41,558 nt of DNA from CAYFKJ01 sp964528595 (lineage in GTDB: Bacteria; Pseudomonadota; Alphaproteobacteria; UBA2966): NCBI GenBank assembly GCA_964528595.1, contig CAZGTM010000034.1, positions 1 through 41,558 on the forward strand, given 5' to 3'. The position numbers and the translations under genes were made by a program. Position 1 is the first letter of the stretch. Each line of letters opens with the position of its first letter. Positions 7,256-15,571 of this stretch are shown one piece after another. The notes below the pieces were generated by a model. That model did not search any database and was not told where the DNA came from. It saw only the letters and a list, made by a program, of their open reading frames with translations.

Positions 7256-8772
7256 GACCCGCCGGCGGTAAACGAATTGGGGGCGGGATCGAGCACTTTC
7301 AGGCCGCGCGGCAGAACCTCGACCACCGCCAGGCCGCGTTCGGCAATGCCGTCGCTGCGAAAGCGGAACAAACCGTCCGCGCCGGCGAAGCCGCTGGGAT
7401 CGGTTAACGCCTCAGCGGTGTAGTCCGGTTTCTGGCCGCCCGACGACAGGATTGCCGCCAGCGCCACGGCGTCGTAGGCCAGGCTGGCGATCCTCGGCGG
7501 GCGATAGCCATAAATCTCTTCGAATCGTGCCCGGAACGCCTTGCCGAGGTTGGGATCCGGCCCGGCGAACCAGCCTCCCACCAATGCCGGTTCGCGCCCG
7601 ATGCTGTCGTCGTCCCAAAGACCGGTGCCGAGAAAGCGGACTTTGTCGGGGTGGACGTCGTAGAAGGGCAACAGCGGGGCGACGGCCCGCAACCGCGCAC
7701 CCCCCTCCGGCAGCATGACGGCTTCATAATCGACGTCGCCCAGGGTTTCGGCGTTCTCCAGCCTTTCCAATTCAGCAGCGGCGTCGGGGTCCTCGCTTTG
7801 CGTCAGTTCCTGGCGCCGCGCCGCCAGAGCGGCCCGCCGGCCTTCGTACTCCGCCAGCCTTTTGGCCGGCTCCATGACTTCCTCGTCCGCCGCGTACCGC
7901 TCAATGCGCACGATTTCGCCGCCGTGGCGGCTTGCCGCCATGGCCAGCTGGGCGATGATGTGGTCGCCGTAGCGCGTCATCGGCACCAGCGAGGCATAGC
8001 GTCTGATACCCTGGCTGCCGGCGTAGTCCATCACCCGGTCGACCTGCTGGTCCGCCATGAAGCCCATCAGATAGACGCCGTTGCCGGCGATGCTGCGGTC
8101 GGTCGAAAAGGCGACGACGTTGACCTCGCGTTTGCGGGCCGGCTCGGCCGCCGCCTGCACGGCCTGGCTGAACACCGGGCCGAGAATGATTTCGGCGCCC
8201 TCTCCCAGGACGTCCTCAGCCGACCGGGCGGCGCCCTCGGCGCTGCCGCCAGTATCGCGCGGCATCAGGGTCAGGCGTTCCGGCGCGACGTCAAACAGGG
8301 CGAGCAGAGCTGAATCCAGCAGCGCCCGCCCCAAGGCCTTTTGGGCGCCCGACAACGGCAGCAGGAGCGCGATCCGCAGCGGCTGCGGCCCGGTTATCGG
8401 CGGCCGTGTCAAGGACGGTCCCACCGGTTCGGGGATCGGCGTTACGACGAAATTGGCAGACGGCAGCTGCCGCACGGGTACGCCCTGGTCCGAGCTGGCG
8501 ACGGGTTCGGGGGCGGCCGGGTCGGGAACCGCCTGGTCCAGCTTGGGCGTGGCCGGTTTGACGGCCTCGCCGTCCGGCGCGGTCGCTTCGGCCAGTGTCT
8601 TGGTTTCACTCTCGACGGGGGCAGGCGTTTTCCGTTCACCCAGCAATTCGGACAGGTTGCCCGGAAGCCCGCCGTCTGCGCAGCCGGCCAGCATCGCGGC
8701 CAACGCCAAGACCGCCAGCGCGCCGAAATTTGGCTGCCTGAGACAAAGCGTGGTTGACGAAATTCGGCTCAC
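7252..8772 (-). CDS. Penicillin-binding protein activator, LpoA/LppC-type lipoprotein
   Basis: Predicted outer-membrane or periplasmic lipoprotein of 506 residues. A hydrophobic signal stretch ends in the lipobox LAGC, with lipidated Cys31. A Pro/Glu-rich linker (about residues 40-125) leads to a type I periplasmic-binding-protein fold that starts IALLLPLSGAQKALGRALL and contains ILGPVFSQAVQAAAEPA. In Gammaproteobacteria LpoA stimulates the class A synthase PBP1a; the alphaproteobacterial members share the fold and the gene context, but their partner is not seen here. The start is GTG 8772 with no strong ribosome site. Divergent from rsmI, as yraM is adjacent to yraL in E. coli. Confidence 0.88.
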   Translation of the reverse strand: MSRISSTTLCLRQPNFGALAVLALAAMLAGCADGGLPGNLSELLGERKTPAPVESETKTLAEATAPDGEAVKPATPKLDQAVPDPAAPEPVASSDQGVPVRQLPSANFVVTPIPEPVGPSLTRPPITGPQPLRIALLLPLSGAQKALGRALLDSALLALFDVAPERLTLMPRDTGGSAEGAARSAEDVLGEGAEIILGPVFSQAVQAAAEPARKREVNVVAFSTDRSIAGNGVYLMGFMADQQVDRVMDYAGSQGIRRYASLVPMTRYGDHIIAQLAMAASRHGGEIVRIERYAADEEVMEPAKRLAEYEGRRAALAARRQELTQSEDPDAAAELERLENAETLGDVDYEAVMLPEGGARLRAVAPLLPFYDVHPDKVRFLGTGLWDDDSIGREPALVGGWFAGPDPNLGKAFRARFEEIYGYRPPRIASLAYDAVALAAILSSGGQKPDYTAEALTDPSGFAGADGLFRFRSDGIAERGLAVVEVLPRGLKVLDPAPNSFTAGGS

Positions 8773-8849
8773 CTGAACAATGCCCTGGAATATCCTTGCA
8801 CGGGATCAAACGTAGCGCCGGTTGTACCCCAAGTAAACGGAGCAACGCC

Positions 8850-9695
8850 TTGGAGCCTGGTCTTTACATCGTGGCGACGCCCATCGGCAACATGGCTGAC
8901 ATTTCGGCCCGCGCCCTGGAGGTGCTGGGGGCGGCGTCGATTATCGCCTGCGAGGACACCCGGGTGACAGCAAAGCTTTTGCAGCGGCACGGTCTGAAGA
9001 CCCCGATGCTGCGCTACGACGAGCATAGTGCGGGGCGCGCCCGGCCCAGAATCATGGACCGCCTCGGCGCCGGTGAGGTCGTGGCGTTGGTGTCGGATGC
9101 CGGTACGCCGCTGATATCGGATCCCGGTTACAAACTGGTGGAGGCCGCGCTGGAGGCCGGCATCGAGATCATTCCCATCCCCGGCGCCAGCGCCGTATTG
9201 GCGGCTTTGGCTGGATCGGGACTGCCGACGGACCGCTTCCTATTCGCGGGCTTTCTGCCTTCCAAGCAGGGCAAACGGCGCACAGAGCTGGCCGAGTTGG
9301 CGGCCGTTCCGGCGACGTTGGTGCTGCTGGAAAGCCCCCGCCGCCTGGCCGCATCGCTGGCCGACATGGCGGATGTGCTGGGGCCGCGCCCCGCTGCGGT
9401 CGCGCGCGAACTGACCAAACGCTACGAGGAATTCCGCCGTGGCAAACTGGATGACCTGGCGGCGGCTTACGCGGCCGAGGACAGCCCCAAGGGTGAAATC
9501 GTGGTCGTCGTCGGACCGCCAGGGGGTGACGCGCCGGTGTTTGATCTGGACGCGGCCCTGACAGCCATTTTACCCGATCACAGCGTGCGTGAGGCCGCTG
9601 CGCTGGTGGCGGCGAAGTCCGGCCTGCCCAAACGGACCGTCTATGCCCGGGCGCTTGAGTTGAAGGCGGAAGCCAATGATGGCGGCCGGAACTGA
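8850..9695 (+). CDS. rsmI: 16S rRNA (cytidine(1402)-2'-O)-methyltransferase
   Basis: SAM-dependent enzyme that 2'-O-methylates C1402 in the ribosomal decoding centre. From TTG 8850 the protein has 281 residues and starts MEPGLYIVATPIGNMADIS, which aligns with the normal start of the family; GGAG lies eight bases upstream. The frame is open back to 8754, but those residues are unlike the family and would overlap the divergent lipoprotein gene. Conserved pieces are IIACEDTRVTAKLL, SDAGTPLISDPGYKLVE, IPIPGASAVLAALAGSGLPTDRF-type residues and the C-terminal helix region. It overlaps yraN by 20 bases, which suggests translational coupling. Confidence 0.95.
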   Translation: MEPGLYIVATPIGNMADISARALEVLGAASIIACEDTRVTAKLLQRHGLKTPMLRYDEHSAGRARPRIMDRLGAGEVVALVSDAGTPLISDPGYKLVEAALEAGIEIIPIPGASAVLAALAGSGLPTDRFLFAGFLPSKQGKRRTELAELAAVPATLVLLESPRRLAASLADMADVLGPRPAAVARELTKRYEEFRRGKLDDLAAAYAAEDSPKGEIVVVVGPPGGDAPVFDLDAALTAILPDHSVREAAALVAAKSGLPKRTVYARALELKAEANDGGRN

Positions 9696-10041
9696 GCGCA
9701 GAAAAGGCGCCGAACGTCTCGGCCGCTGGGCGGAATTCGCCGCGGCCTGGATGTTCAGGCTGAAGGGCTACCGCGTGCTGGAACGCCGCTTCCGTACGCC
9801 GTCGGGTGAAATCGACCTGATCGTGCGCCGCGGCAACCTGATCGCTGCGGTCGAGGTCAAGGCGAGATCGGATCGGGCCGCCGCCGCCGCCGCCGTGACG
9901 CCGCACCAGCAAGCGCGGATTTCCAACGCCATGGCGATATTCCTCGACCGGCGCACAGCCTATGCCGAGCTTGACGTCCGTTTCGACGCCGTTCTCATAG
10001 CGCCCTGGCGGCTGCCCCTGCACGTTCCGGCGGCCTGGTAA
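9676..10041 (+). CDS. yraN: UPF0102 family protein YraN
   Basis: Protein of 121 residues of the YraN family, which has the fold of PD-(D/E)xK nucleases. The core GEIDLIVRRGNLIAAVEVKAR (near residues 42-62) carries the E-x-D...E-V-K acidic and lysine residues of that nuclease motif. Cellular role not established. Start at ATG 9676, or the adjacent ATG 9679, inside the rsmI end. rsmI-yraN order is widely conserved, which supports the call. Confidence 0.92.
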   Translation: MMAAGTERRKGAERLGRWAEFAAAWMFRLKGYRVLERRFRTPSGEIDLIVRRGNLIAAVEVKARSDRAAAAAAVTPHQQARISNAMAIFLDRRTAYAELDVRFDAVLIAPWRLPLHVPAAW

Positions 10042-10128
10042 TTTTTGTCCGGCGCACTCAATCGGTGCGCGACATTCGCGGCGGGATGTCATATTTTGCA
10101 GGCCAGAATTTTTGGGGAGCTGCGAAAC

Positions 10129-10755
10129 ATGACAATCAATACCAGGATCGCCGGATTGCCGACAAATCTCGTGGTTGGCCTTGTACTGATCGGGACCGCC
10201 CTCGTCCTGGGCGGCTGCGCCGGCGCCGTGGTCGGCGCGGGCGCGACGGCAGGCGTCGCGGTGGCCCAGGAACGCTCCGTCGGCGACGCCGTCGATGACG
10301 CCTCGATCCAGCTTGCCATCAACGAAGCTCTGCTGAAGAAGGACGAAAAACTGTTCTCCAGCGTCGGCATCGAAGTGGTCGAGGGCCGCGTGCTGCTGAC
10401 CGGGTCGGTGGCCAAGCCGGAAGACCGGGTCGAGGCGGCGCGGCTTACCTGGCAGGTCGACGGCATCAGCGAGGTGCTCAACGAAATCCAGGTCAGCAAC
10501 CGGGGCGGCCTCGTCAATTACCTCAAGGACGGCAAGATCACCACGCAGCTCCGCTTCCAGATGCTGCGCGACCGCGACATCCTGGATATCAACTTCTCGG
10601 TCGAAACCGTCAACGGCGTGGTTTACCTGATGGGCATCGCCCAGGATCAGCCGGAGCTCGACAAACTGATCAATCACGCCCGCAACATCGCCGGCGTCGT
10701 CAAGGTGATCAACCATGTGCGGCTGAAAACCGACCCCAGGCGGAAGACCTCCTAG
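10129..10755 (+). CDS. Dual BON-domain lipoprotein (DolP/YraP-like)
   Basis: Envelope lipoprotein of 208 residues. The signal peptide ends with lipobox VLGGC, giving lipidated Cys30, followed by a Gly/Ala-rich segment. Two BON domains follow, at about residues 52-120 (VEVVEGRVLLTGSVAKPEDR) and 128-200 (VETVNGVVYLMGIAQDQPEL). Such proteins bind anionic phospholipid and support outer-membrane integrity in E. coli (DolP, formerly YraP). ATG 10129 is chosen because GGGGAG lies nine bases upstream and the signal peptide begins there. Downstream of rsmI-yraN, matching the enterobacterial yra cluster with the diaA gene missing. Confidence 0.9.
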   Translation: MTINTRIAGLPTNLVVGLVLIGTALVLGGCAGAVVGAGATAGVAVAQERSVGDAVDDASIQLAINEALLKKDEKLFSSVGIEVVEGRVLLTGSVAKPEDRVEAARLTWQVDGISEVLNEIQVSNRGGLVNYLKDGKITTQLRFQMLRDRDILDINFSVETVNGVVYLMGIAQDQPELDKLINHARNIAGVVKVINHVRLKTDPRRKTS

Positions 10756-10795
10756 GCAGCCGGCGGTTTCACCGCGCACGATTTCGGAACGCTAT

Positions 10796-11734
10796 ATGAC
10801 TCTCACCGTCGCCATTCAAATGGACCCCATGGACGGCATCGATATCGATGGCGACAGCAGTTTCGTGTTGGCCCTGGAAGCCCAGACGCGGGGCTATGCC
10901 CTCCATCACTACCTGCCCCGGGATTTGAGCCTGTCGTCGGGCCGGGTGATTGCGCAGGCGCGGCCGCTGGAAGTGCGCCGGGAGAAGGGCAACCACTTTA
11001 CGCTGGGGGCGCCCGAAATGATCGACCTGGCCGACGTCGACGTCGTTCTGATGCGCCAGGATCCGCCCTTCGACATGGCCTACATCACGGCCACGCACAT
11101 CCTGGAGCACGTCCACCCCGAGACGCTGGTGGTCAACGATCCGATCCACGTGCGCAACGCGCCGGAGAAACTTTTCGTCACCCACTTCGACGGCATCATG
11201 CCGCCGACCCTGATCACCACCGATCCCGGTCAGATCGCTGCTTTCCGTGAGGAGCATAAGGACATCATCGTCAAGCCGCTCTACGGCAACGGCGGCGCCG
11301 GCGTTTTCCACATTACGCCGGGCGACGAAAACCTCAATTCGCTGATCGAGATGTTCACTGAGCTCTACCGCGAGCCCATCATCATCCAGCAATACCTGCC
11401 GGAGGTCCGGGCCGGCGACAAGCGCATCATCCTGATCGACGGCAAGCCGGCCGGCGCCATCAACCGCGTGCCGGCCGAAGGCGAGGCGCGCTCGAACATG
11501 CACGTCGGCGGCCGGGCCGAGCAGTCCAAACTGACCAAGCGCGAGGAGGAGATCTGCGAAGCCATCGGGCCGACCCTGAAGCAGAACGGTCTGATCTTCG
11601 TTGGCATTGACGTGATCGGAGACTATCTCACTGAGATCAACGTCACCTCGCCCACCGGCCTGCAGGAAATCGACCGTTTCGACGGCGCCTGCCTGGAAGC
11701 CGGCATCTGGGACGCCATCGAAGCGCGGCTCTGA
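10796..11734 (+). CDS. gshB: Glutathione synthase
   Basis: ATP-grasp enzyme that joins gamma-glutamylcysteine and glycine, the last step of glutathione synthesis in the cytosol. The protein has 312 residues, near the family norm of 315. The N-terminal domain starts VAIQMDPMDGIDIDGDSSF; LMRQDPPFDMAYITATHILE is the substrate-domain hallmark; the ATP-grasp segments include IIVKPLYGNGGAGVF, the loop ending INRVPAEGEARSNMHVGG, and the magnesium-binding YLTEINVTSPTGLQEID. Starts 40 bases after the BON lipoprotein gene and is probably cotranscribed. The glycine-to-peptide ligase partner gshA is not in this window. Confidence 0.97.
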   Translation: MTLTVAIQMDPMDGIDIDGDSSFVLALEAQTRGYALHHYLPRDLSLSSGRVIAQARPLEVRREKGNHFTLGAPEMIDLADVDVVLMRQDPPFDMAYITATHILEHVHPETLVVNDPIHVRNAPEKLFVTHFDGIMPPTLITTDPGQIAAFREEHKDIIVKPLYGNGGAGVFHITPGDENLNSLIEMFTELYREPIIIQQYLPEVRAGDKRIILIDGKPAGAINRVPAEGEARSNMHVGGRAEQSKLTKREEEICEAIGPTLKQNGLIFVGIDVIGDYLTEINVTSPTGLQEIDRFDGACLEAGIWDAIEARL

Positions 11735-11761
11735 CGGGCGCATATTTCCGGGGGAAACGCC

Positions 11762-12229
11762 ATGACCGTTTCGGCGCTCGCGCTCATCCTGCACGTTCTT
11801 TCCGCCGTCGTCTGGCTCGGCGGCATGATCTTCGCCCACCAGATGCTGCGGCCTGTCGCCGTGGAGGTGCTGGAACCGCCGCAACGATTGACCTTGTGGG
11901 CCGGCGTGTTCAGCCGCTTCTTCCCCTGGGTCTGGGGCGCCGTGGTGCTGTTGCTGGCGACGGGCAACTGGATGATCTTCGACGTCTACGGCGGATTTGC
12001 CACGACGCCCATATACATCCACATCATGTACGCCCTGGGCCTGGCCATGATGGCGATCTTCTTTCACGTCTACTTCGCCCCGTTCAAACGGCTGAAGGCG
12101 CATGTCGCGGCGGAGGCCTGGCCCGACGGCGGCGCCCAGATCAACCAGATCCGCCGTCTCGTCGGCATCAATATCCTGTTGGGGGTGGCCACGGTCATCA
12201 TCGCCGCGGGTGGGCGGTTATGGCCTTAG
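11762..12229 (+). CDS. CopD-like four-helix membrane protein
   Basis: Integral membrane protein of 155 residues with four predicted helices (about 2-26, 48-70, 80-104 and 134-153). The first helix carries LHVLSAVVWLGGM, the His...W-x-G-G pattern of CopD-type domains; two further histidines (HIMYALG and FFHVYF) sit in helix three. This pattern suggests a heme- or copper-binding membrane domain, but no specific reaction can be named. ATG 11762 has CCGGGGG upstream and follows gshB by 27 bases. A HemJ-like role was considered, but its typical KALHII...RLFVYH signature is absent. Confidence 0.75.
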   Translation: MTVSALALILHVLSAVVWLGGMIFAHQMLRPVAVEVLEPPQRLTLWAGVFSRFFPWVWGAVVLLLATGNWMIFDVYGGFATTPIYIHIMYALGLAMMAIFFHVYFAPFKRLKAHVAAEAWPDGGAQINQIRRLVGINILLGVATVIIAAGGRLWP

Positions 12230-12245
12230 ACCGGCCTGACAACCG

Positions 12246-12641
12246 CTAAGTCTCGGGCAGACCCAACCAGTCCCAGGCTTCCTCCGGGCTTGAGAAAGTC
12301 TGAATACTCGACATATCCGGAATACTGCTTGCCATGGCCTGGCCCATCTTGACGAGGTATTTCTGGCCTGTTTCGGTGACGACAACGGCGCTTTTGATGC
12401 CGCCGCGGCTTAATCCGCCTCTTTTGGTGGTCAGTAATTCGAAGACCCCGCGAATACCGTCCGGTGTGAACTCTAAGGCGACGGCGGCGGAGAAATCCGT
12501 CAGCGTCGGCATATCGATCCGCCAGTCGGGATCGGCCCATAGCTCGTCGACCAGCGCAGAAAGGTCGTCGTCCGTGACGATACCCGAGGCTGTTAGTTTG
12601 GCGACGCCATTTTTCGTATCGATTTCGTAACTAAACGGCAA
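12246..12641 (-). CDS. STAS/SEC14-like small protein, unknown function
   Basis: Protein of about 131 residues beginning LPFSYEIDTKNGVAKLTASG and continuing with a mixed alpha/beta pattern (SALVDELWADPDW, MPTLTDFSAA, KSAVVVTETGQKYLVKMGQAM) like the SpoIIAA/STAS-fold proteins of Alphaproteobacteria. The start is uncertain. I favour TTG at 12641, with AAGGGA nine bases upstream, because a sigma-70-like promoter lies at 12716-12745, downstream of the longest possible start (12785). An ATG at 12698 is the alternative. The gene is divergent from comM. No phosphorylatable serine motif can be assigned with confidence. Confidence 0.7.
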   Translation of the reverse strand: MPFSYEIDTKNGVAKLTASGIVTDDDLSALVDELWADPDWRIDMPTLTDFSAAVALEFTPDGIRGVFELLTTKRGGLSRGGIKSAVVVTETGQKYLVKMGQAMASSIPDMSSIQTFSSPEEAWDWLGLPET

Positions 12642-12715
12642 AGCTCTACGTCCCTTCGCCCGGTCATTGGCGCAATTCGGTTCGCCGGCCCGATCCATCG
12701 GCTGACGCCTAACAT

Positions 12716-12745
12716 AGTATGTATCCCGGCCCTTTAGGGGGTCAA
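12716..12745 (-). promoter_or_regulatory. Sigma-70-like promoter for the STAS-like gene
   Basis: On the minus strand TTGACC (12740-12745) is followed after 18 bases by CATACT (12716-12721). Transcription would begin near 12709. The site argues against translation from the ATG at 12785 and supports a start at 12698 or 12641. Confidence 0.45.
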
Positions 12746-12854
12746 GCGGGCGGGGACCTGAGAAAACCGGCTCAAATCCATCCATACCTTAGATTGTACT
12801 AGGCGAATAACGCCCGGGCGCAGTCCGGCGGCGTTCAACGGAGTTCCGTATCGT

Positions 12855-14378
12855 ATGGTTGCACGGGTCAACACGGTTGCCTTTCAGGGTATCGACGTCA
12901 TCGCGGTGGACGTCCAGGTTCACCTCTCCGCCGGATTGCCGGCCTTCACCATCGTCGGCCTGCCCGACAAGGCGGTGGCGGAAAGCCGCGAACGCGTGCG
13001 CAGCGCCTTGGCGGCCATCGGCCTCGGGCTGCCGCCCAAGCGCATCACCATCAACCTGGCGCCCGCCGACGTCGCCAAGGAGGGCAGCCATTTCGACCTG
13101 CCCATCGCCGTCGGCCTGCTGGCCGCCATGGACGTCCTGCCGGCTGATGAAGTGACGGCCTATACGGTGTTGGGCGAGTTGGCCCTGGACGGCGCCCTGG
13201 CGCCGGTGGCGGGCGTTTTGCCGGCCGCCGTCGCCGCCGTGGCCGCCGAACAGGGTGTGATCTGTCCCGGCGCTTGTGGCGGCGAGGCCGCCTGGGCCGG
13301 GGAGCTGGAGGTTCTGGCGCCGCCGACGCTGCTGGCGCTGGTCAATCATTTCAAGGGCACGCAGGTGCTGACGCCGCCGGAGCCGGCGCTGGCCGAGGCG
13401 TCGCGGATATGCCTCGATCTGCGCGACATCAAGGGCCAGGAAACCGCCAAGCGCGCCCTGGAGGTCGCCGCGGCGGGCGGCCACAACATGCGCATGACGG
13501 GACCGCCGGGGGCCGGTAAATCGATGCTGGCGGCGCGATTGGCGGGCATCCTGCCGGCCATGACGGCGGCCGAGATGCTGGAGGTCAGCATGATCAACAG
13601 CATCGCCGGCACGCTCAGCGACGGCGGCGTCAGCAGCGTCCGGCCGTTCCGCGACCCCCACCACTCGGCCTCCCAGGCCGCCATGGTCGGCGGCGGCACG
13701 AAGGCCAAGCCGGGCGAGATTTCGCTGGCCCACCACGGCGTGCTGTTCCTCGACGAACTACCGGAATTTCCCCGCCCCGTGCTGGAAAGCCTGCGCCAGC
13801 CGCTGGAGCTCGGCCGCGTCACCGTGGCGCGCGTCAACAACCACGTCACCTACCCGGCGCGTTTCCAGCTGGTGGCGGCGATGAACCCCTGCCGCTGCGG
13901 GCATTTGTCGGACCCCGGGCTGGCCTGCACGCGCGCGCCCAAATGCGCCGCCGATTACCAGTCCAAGCTGTCGGGGCCGCTGCTCGACCGCATCGATCTG
14001 CACATCGACGTGCCGGCGGTCGAGATCGCCGACCTCGCCCTGCCGCCGCCCGCCGAGGGCTCGGCGGAGGTCGCGGCGCGCGTCGCGGCGGCCAGGCAAA
14101 TCCAGACCGAGCGCTTCGCAGGTCTGGCCACGGACGGCGCCGTGCGCACAAACGCCCAGGCCGACGGCGAGCTGTTGTCCGGCATCGCCACGCCCGAGGC
14201 GGAAGGCGTGCGCCTGCTGACGGAGGCCGCGGCCGCCATGCGGCTCTCGGCCCGGGGCTACAACCGTGTCCTGCGCGTCGCCCGCACCCTGGCCGACCTC
14301 GAAGGCGAGGCGGACGTGCGTCGTATTCATGTCGCCGAGGCGCTGAGCTACCGCCGGCTGGCTTCCGCTCACGGTTAA
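12855..14378 (+). CDS. comM: YifB/ComM family Mg-chelatase-like AAA+ ATPase
   Basis: AAA+ protein of 507 residues. In naturally transformable bacteria ComM is a hexameric helicase that extends branch migration during integration of incoming DNA. The N-terminal Lon-protease-like domain (FQGIDVIAVDVQVHLSAGLPAFTIVGLPDKAVAESRERV) is followed by Walker A GPPGAGKSMLAARLAGILP near 215-223, Walker B GVLFLDELPEFPR, and the cysteine region NPCRCGHLSDPGLACTRAPKC, typical of the family. The C terminus LSARGYNRVLRVARTLADLEG is also conserved. Starts at ATG 12855. Presence does not prove competence; the gene is widespread. Confidence 0.95.
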   Translation: MVARVNTVAFQGIDVIAVDVQVHLSAGLPAFTIVGLPDKAVAESRERVRSALAAIGLGLPPKRITINLAPADVAKEGSHFDLPIAVGLLAAMDVLPADEVTAYTVLGELALDGALAPVAGVLPAAVAAVAAEQGVICPGACGGEAAWAGELEVLAPPTLLALVNHFKGTQVLTPPEPALAEASRICLDLRDIKGQETAKRALEVAAAGGHNMRMTGPPGAGKSMLAARLAGILPAMTAAEMLEVSMINSIAGTLSDGGVSSVRPFRDPHHSASQAAMVGGGTKAKPGEISLAHHGVLFLDELPEFPRPVLESLRQPLELGRVTVARVNNHVTYPARFQLVAAMNPCRCGHLSDPGLACTRAPKCAADYQSKLSGPLLDRIDLHIDVPAVEIADLALPPPAEGSAEVAARVAAARQIQTERFAGLATDGAVRTNAQADGELLSGIATPEAEGVRLLTEAAAAMRLSARGYNRVLRVARTLADLEGEADVRRIHVAEALSYRRLASAHG

Positions 14379-14436
14379 TTTCGCCCATCCGGCCATCTCC
14401 GGTTGATCCCGCGCCGTGGGTGAGTAAGCTCTCTGC

Positions 14437-15564
14437 ATGACCATCGAACAACCGCGCATGCGCATCGGCATCCCTAAGGAAATCAAGCCTGGCGAGGGGC
14501 GCGTGGCGCTGACGCCCGAGCACGTCGAGATGCTGGTGCAGGACGGTCACGCCGTCCAGGTGGAGCGCGGGGCCGGCGCGGCATCGGGCTTCGAGGAGGG
14601 CTCCTATTCGGCGGCCGGCGCGGCCCTGGCCGAGAACGGCCCGTGGATCTTCCGCATCAGCAACCTGATCGTGAAGGTCAAGGAGATCATGCCGGCGGAG
14701 TACGGCGCGCTCAGACCCGAGCACATCCTTTTCACCAATCTCCATTCCGCCGCCAACCGCGATCAGCTCGACGCGTTGCTGAAATGCGGCCTGACCGCCA
14801 TCGCGGCCGAGGAGACCCATGCCGAGGGCTCGCCCAACAGCACCCTGGCAGGCGAAGTGGGCGCGCTCGAAGGCTTGCGCCTGGCCTTCGCGCCGCACGG
14901 CGGCGCGGGCCGTCATTTCATCCCGCACTACGGCGCGCCGCCGGCCCAGGCGATTGTGCTGGGCCTGGGCGGCGTCGGCCGGGGCGCCTTGCGCACGCTG
15001 CTCGGCCTGGGTGTCTCCGTGGCGGCCTTCGACGTCAGCGCCGAGGCTCGCGAGGCCGCCCGTGCCGAATGGCCGGACGCCGATCTCGAGACCTTCGACG
15101 TTACCGACCTGAAAGCGCATCTGGCGGCGGCGGACGTCATCTACAACTGCGTGCTTTGGCCCAAGGGGCGGGATGATCACCTCATAAGCCGGGGCGATCT
15201 CGGGGCGTTGAAGCCGACCGCCGCCATCGTCGACATCTCCTGCGACCCCGCCGGCGCGGTCGAGACCAGCCGGCCCACCACCTGGGACGATCCGGTCTAC
15301 GCCGAGGCGGGCATCCGCCATTTCTGCGTCGACAACATCCCGGGCGCGGTGCCGGTGACGGCCTCGGCGGGCTATTCGAGCAGCATCATCGACAACATCC
15401 TGCTGATCGGCCGGGTCGGCGTGGCCGAGGCCTGCCGCCGCAGCGAGTGGCTGGCGCGCGGGCTGACCTGCGCCGGCGGCGAACTGATGCTGCCCGAAGC
15501 GGCCAAGGTCCAGGACCGCCCCTATACCCCGGTGGAAGACTACCTGGCCCGGCAGGCCTCGTGA
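14437..15564 (+). CDS. Alanine dehydrogenase/PNT family oxidoreductase
   Basis: Protein of 375 residues related to NAD-dependent alanine dehydrogenase (L-alanine to pyruvate and ammonia). The start MRIGIPKEIKPGEGRVALTP is typical. Residues matching the M. tuberculosis Ald active site are present: Arg22, Lys82 (VKVKEIMPAEY), His103 (LFTNLHSAA), the VDISCD aspartate and the Asn of VDNIPGAVP. The nucleotide-binding loop is GLGGVGRGA ending in AFD, which favours NAD. The middle, around HAEGSPNSTLAGEVGALEGL, differs from ordinary Ald, so another amino-acid dehydrogenase of this superfamily (for example a lysine- or ornithine-linked enzyme) is possible. Its stop is eight bases from the AmpG-like start. 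Confidence 0.82.
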   Translation: MTIEQPRMRIGIPKEIKPGEGRVALTPEHVEMLVQDGHAVQVERGAGAASGFEEGSYSAAGAALAENGPWIFRISNLIVKVKEIMPAEYGALRPEHILFTNLHSAANRDQLDALLKCGLTAIAAEETHAEGSPNSTLAGEVGALEGLRLAFAPHGGAGRHFIPHYGAPPAQAIVLGLGGVGRGALRTLLGLGVSVAAFDVSAEAREAARAEWPDADLETFDVTDLKAHLAAADVIYNCVLWPKGRDDHLISRGDLGALKPTAAIVDISCDPAGAVETSRPTTWDDPVYAEAGIRHFCVDNIPGAVPVTASAGYSSSIIDNILLIGRVGVAEACRRSEWLARGLTCAGGELMLPEAAKVQDRPYTPVEDYLARQAS

Positions 15565-15571
15565 CGCCCGC

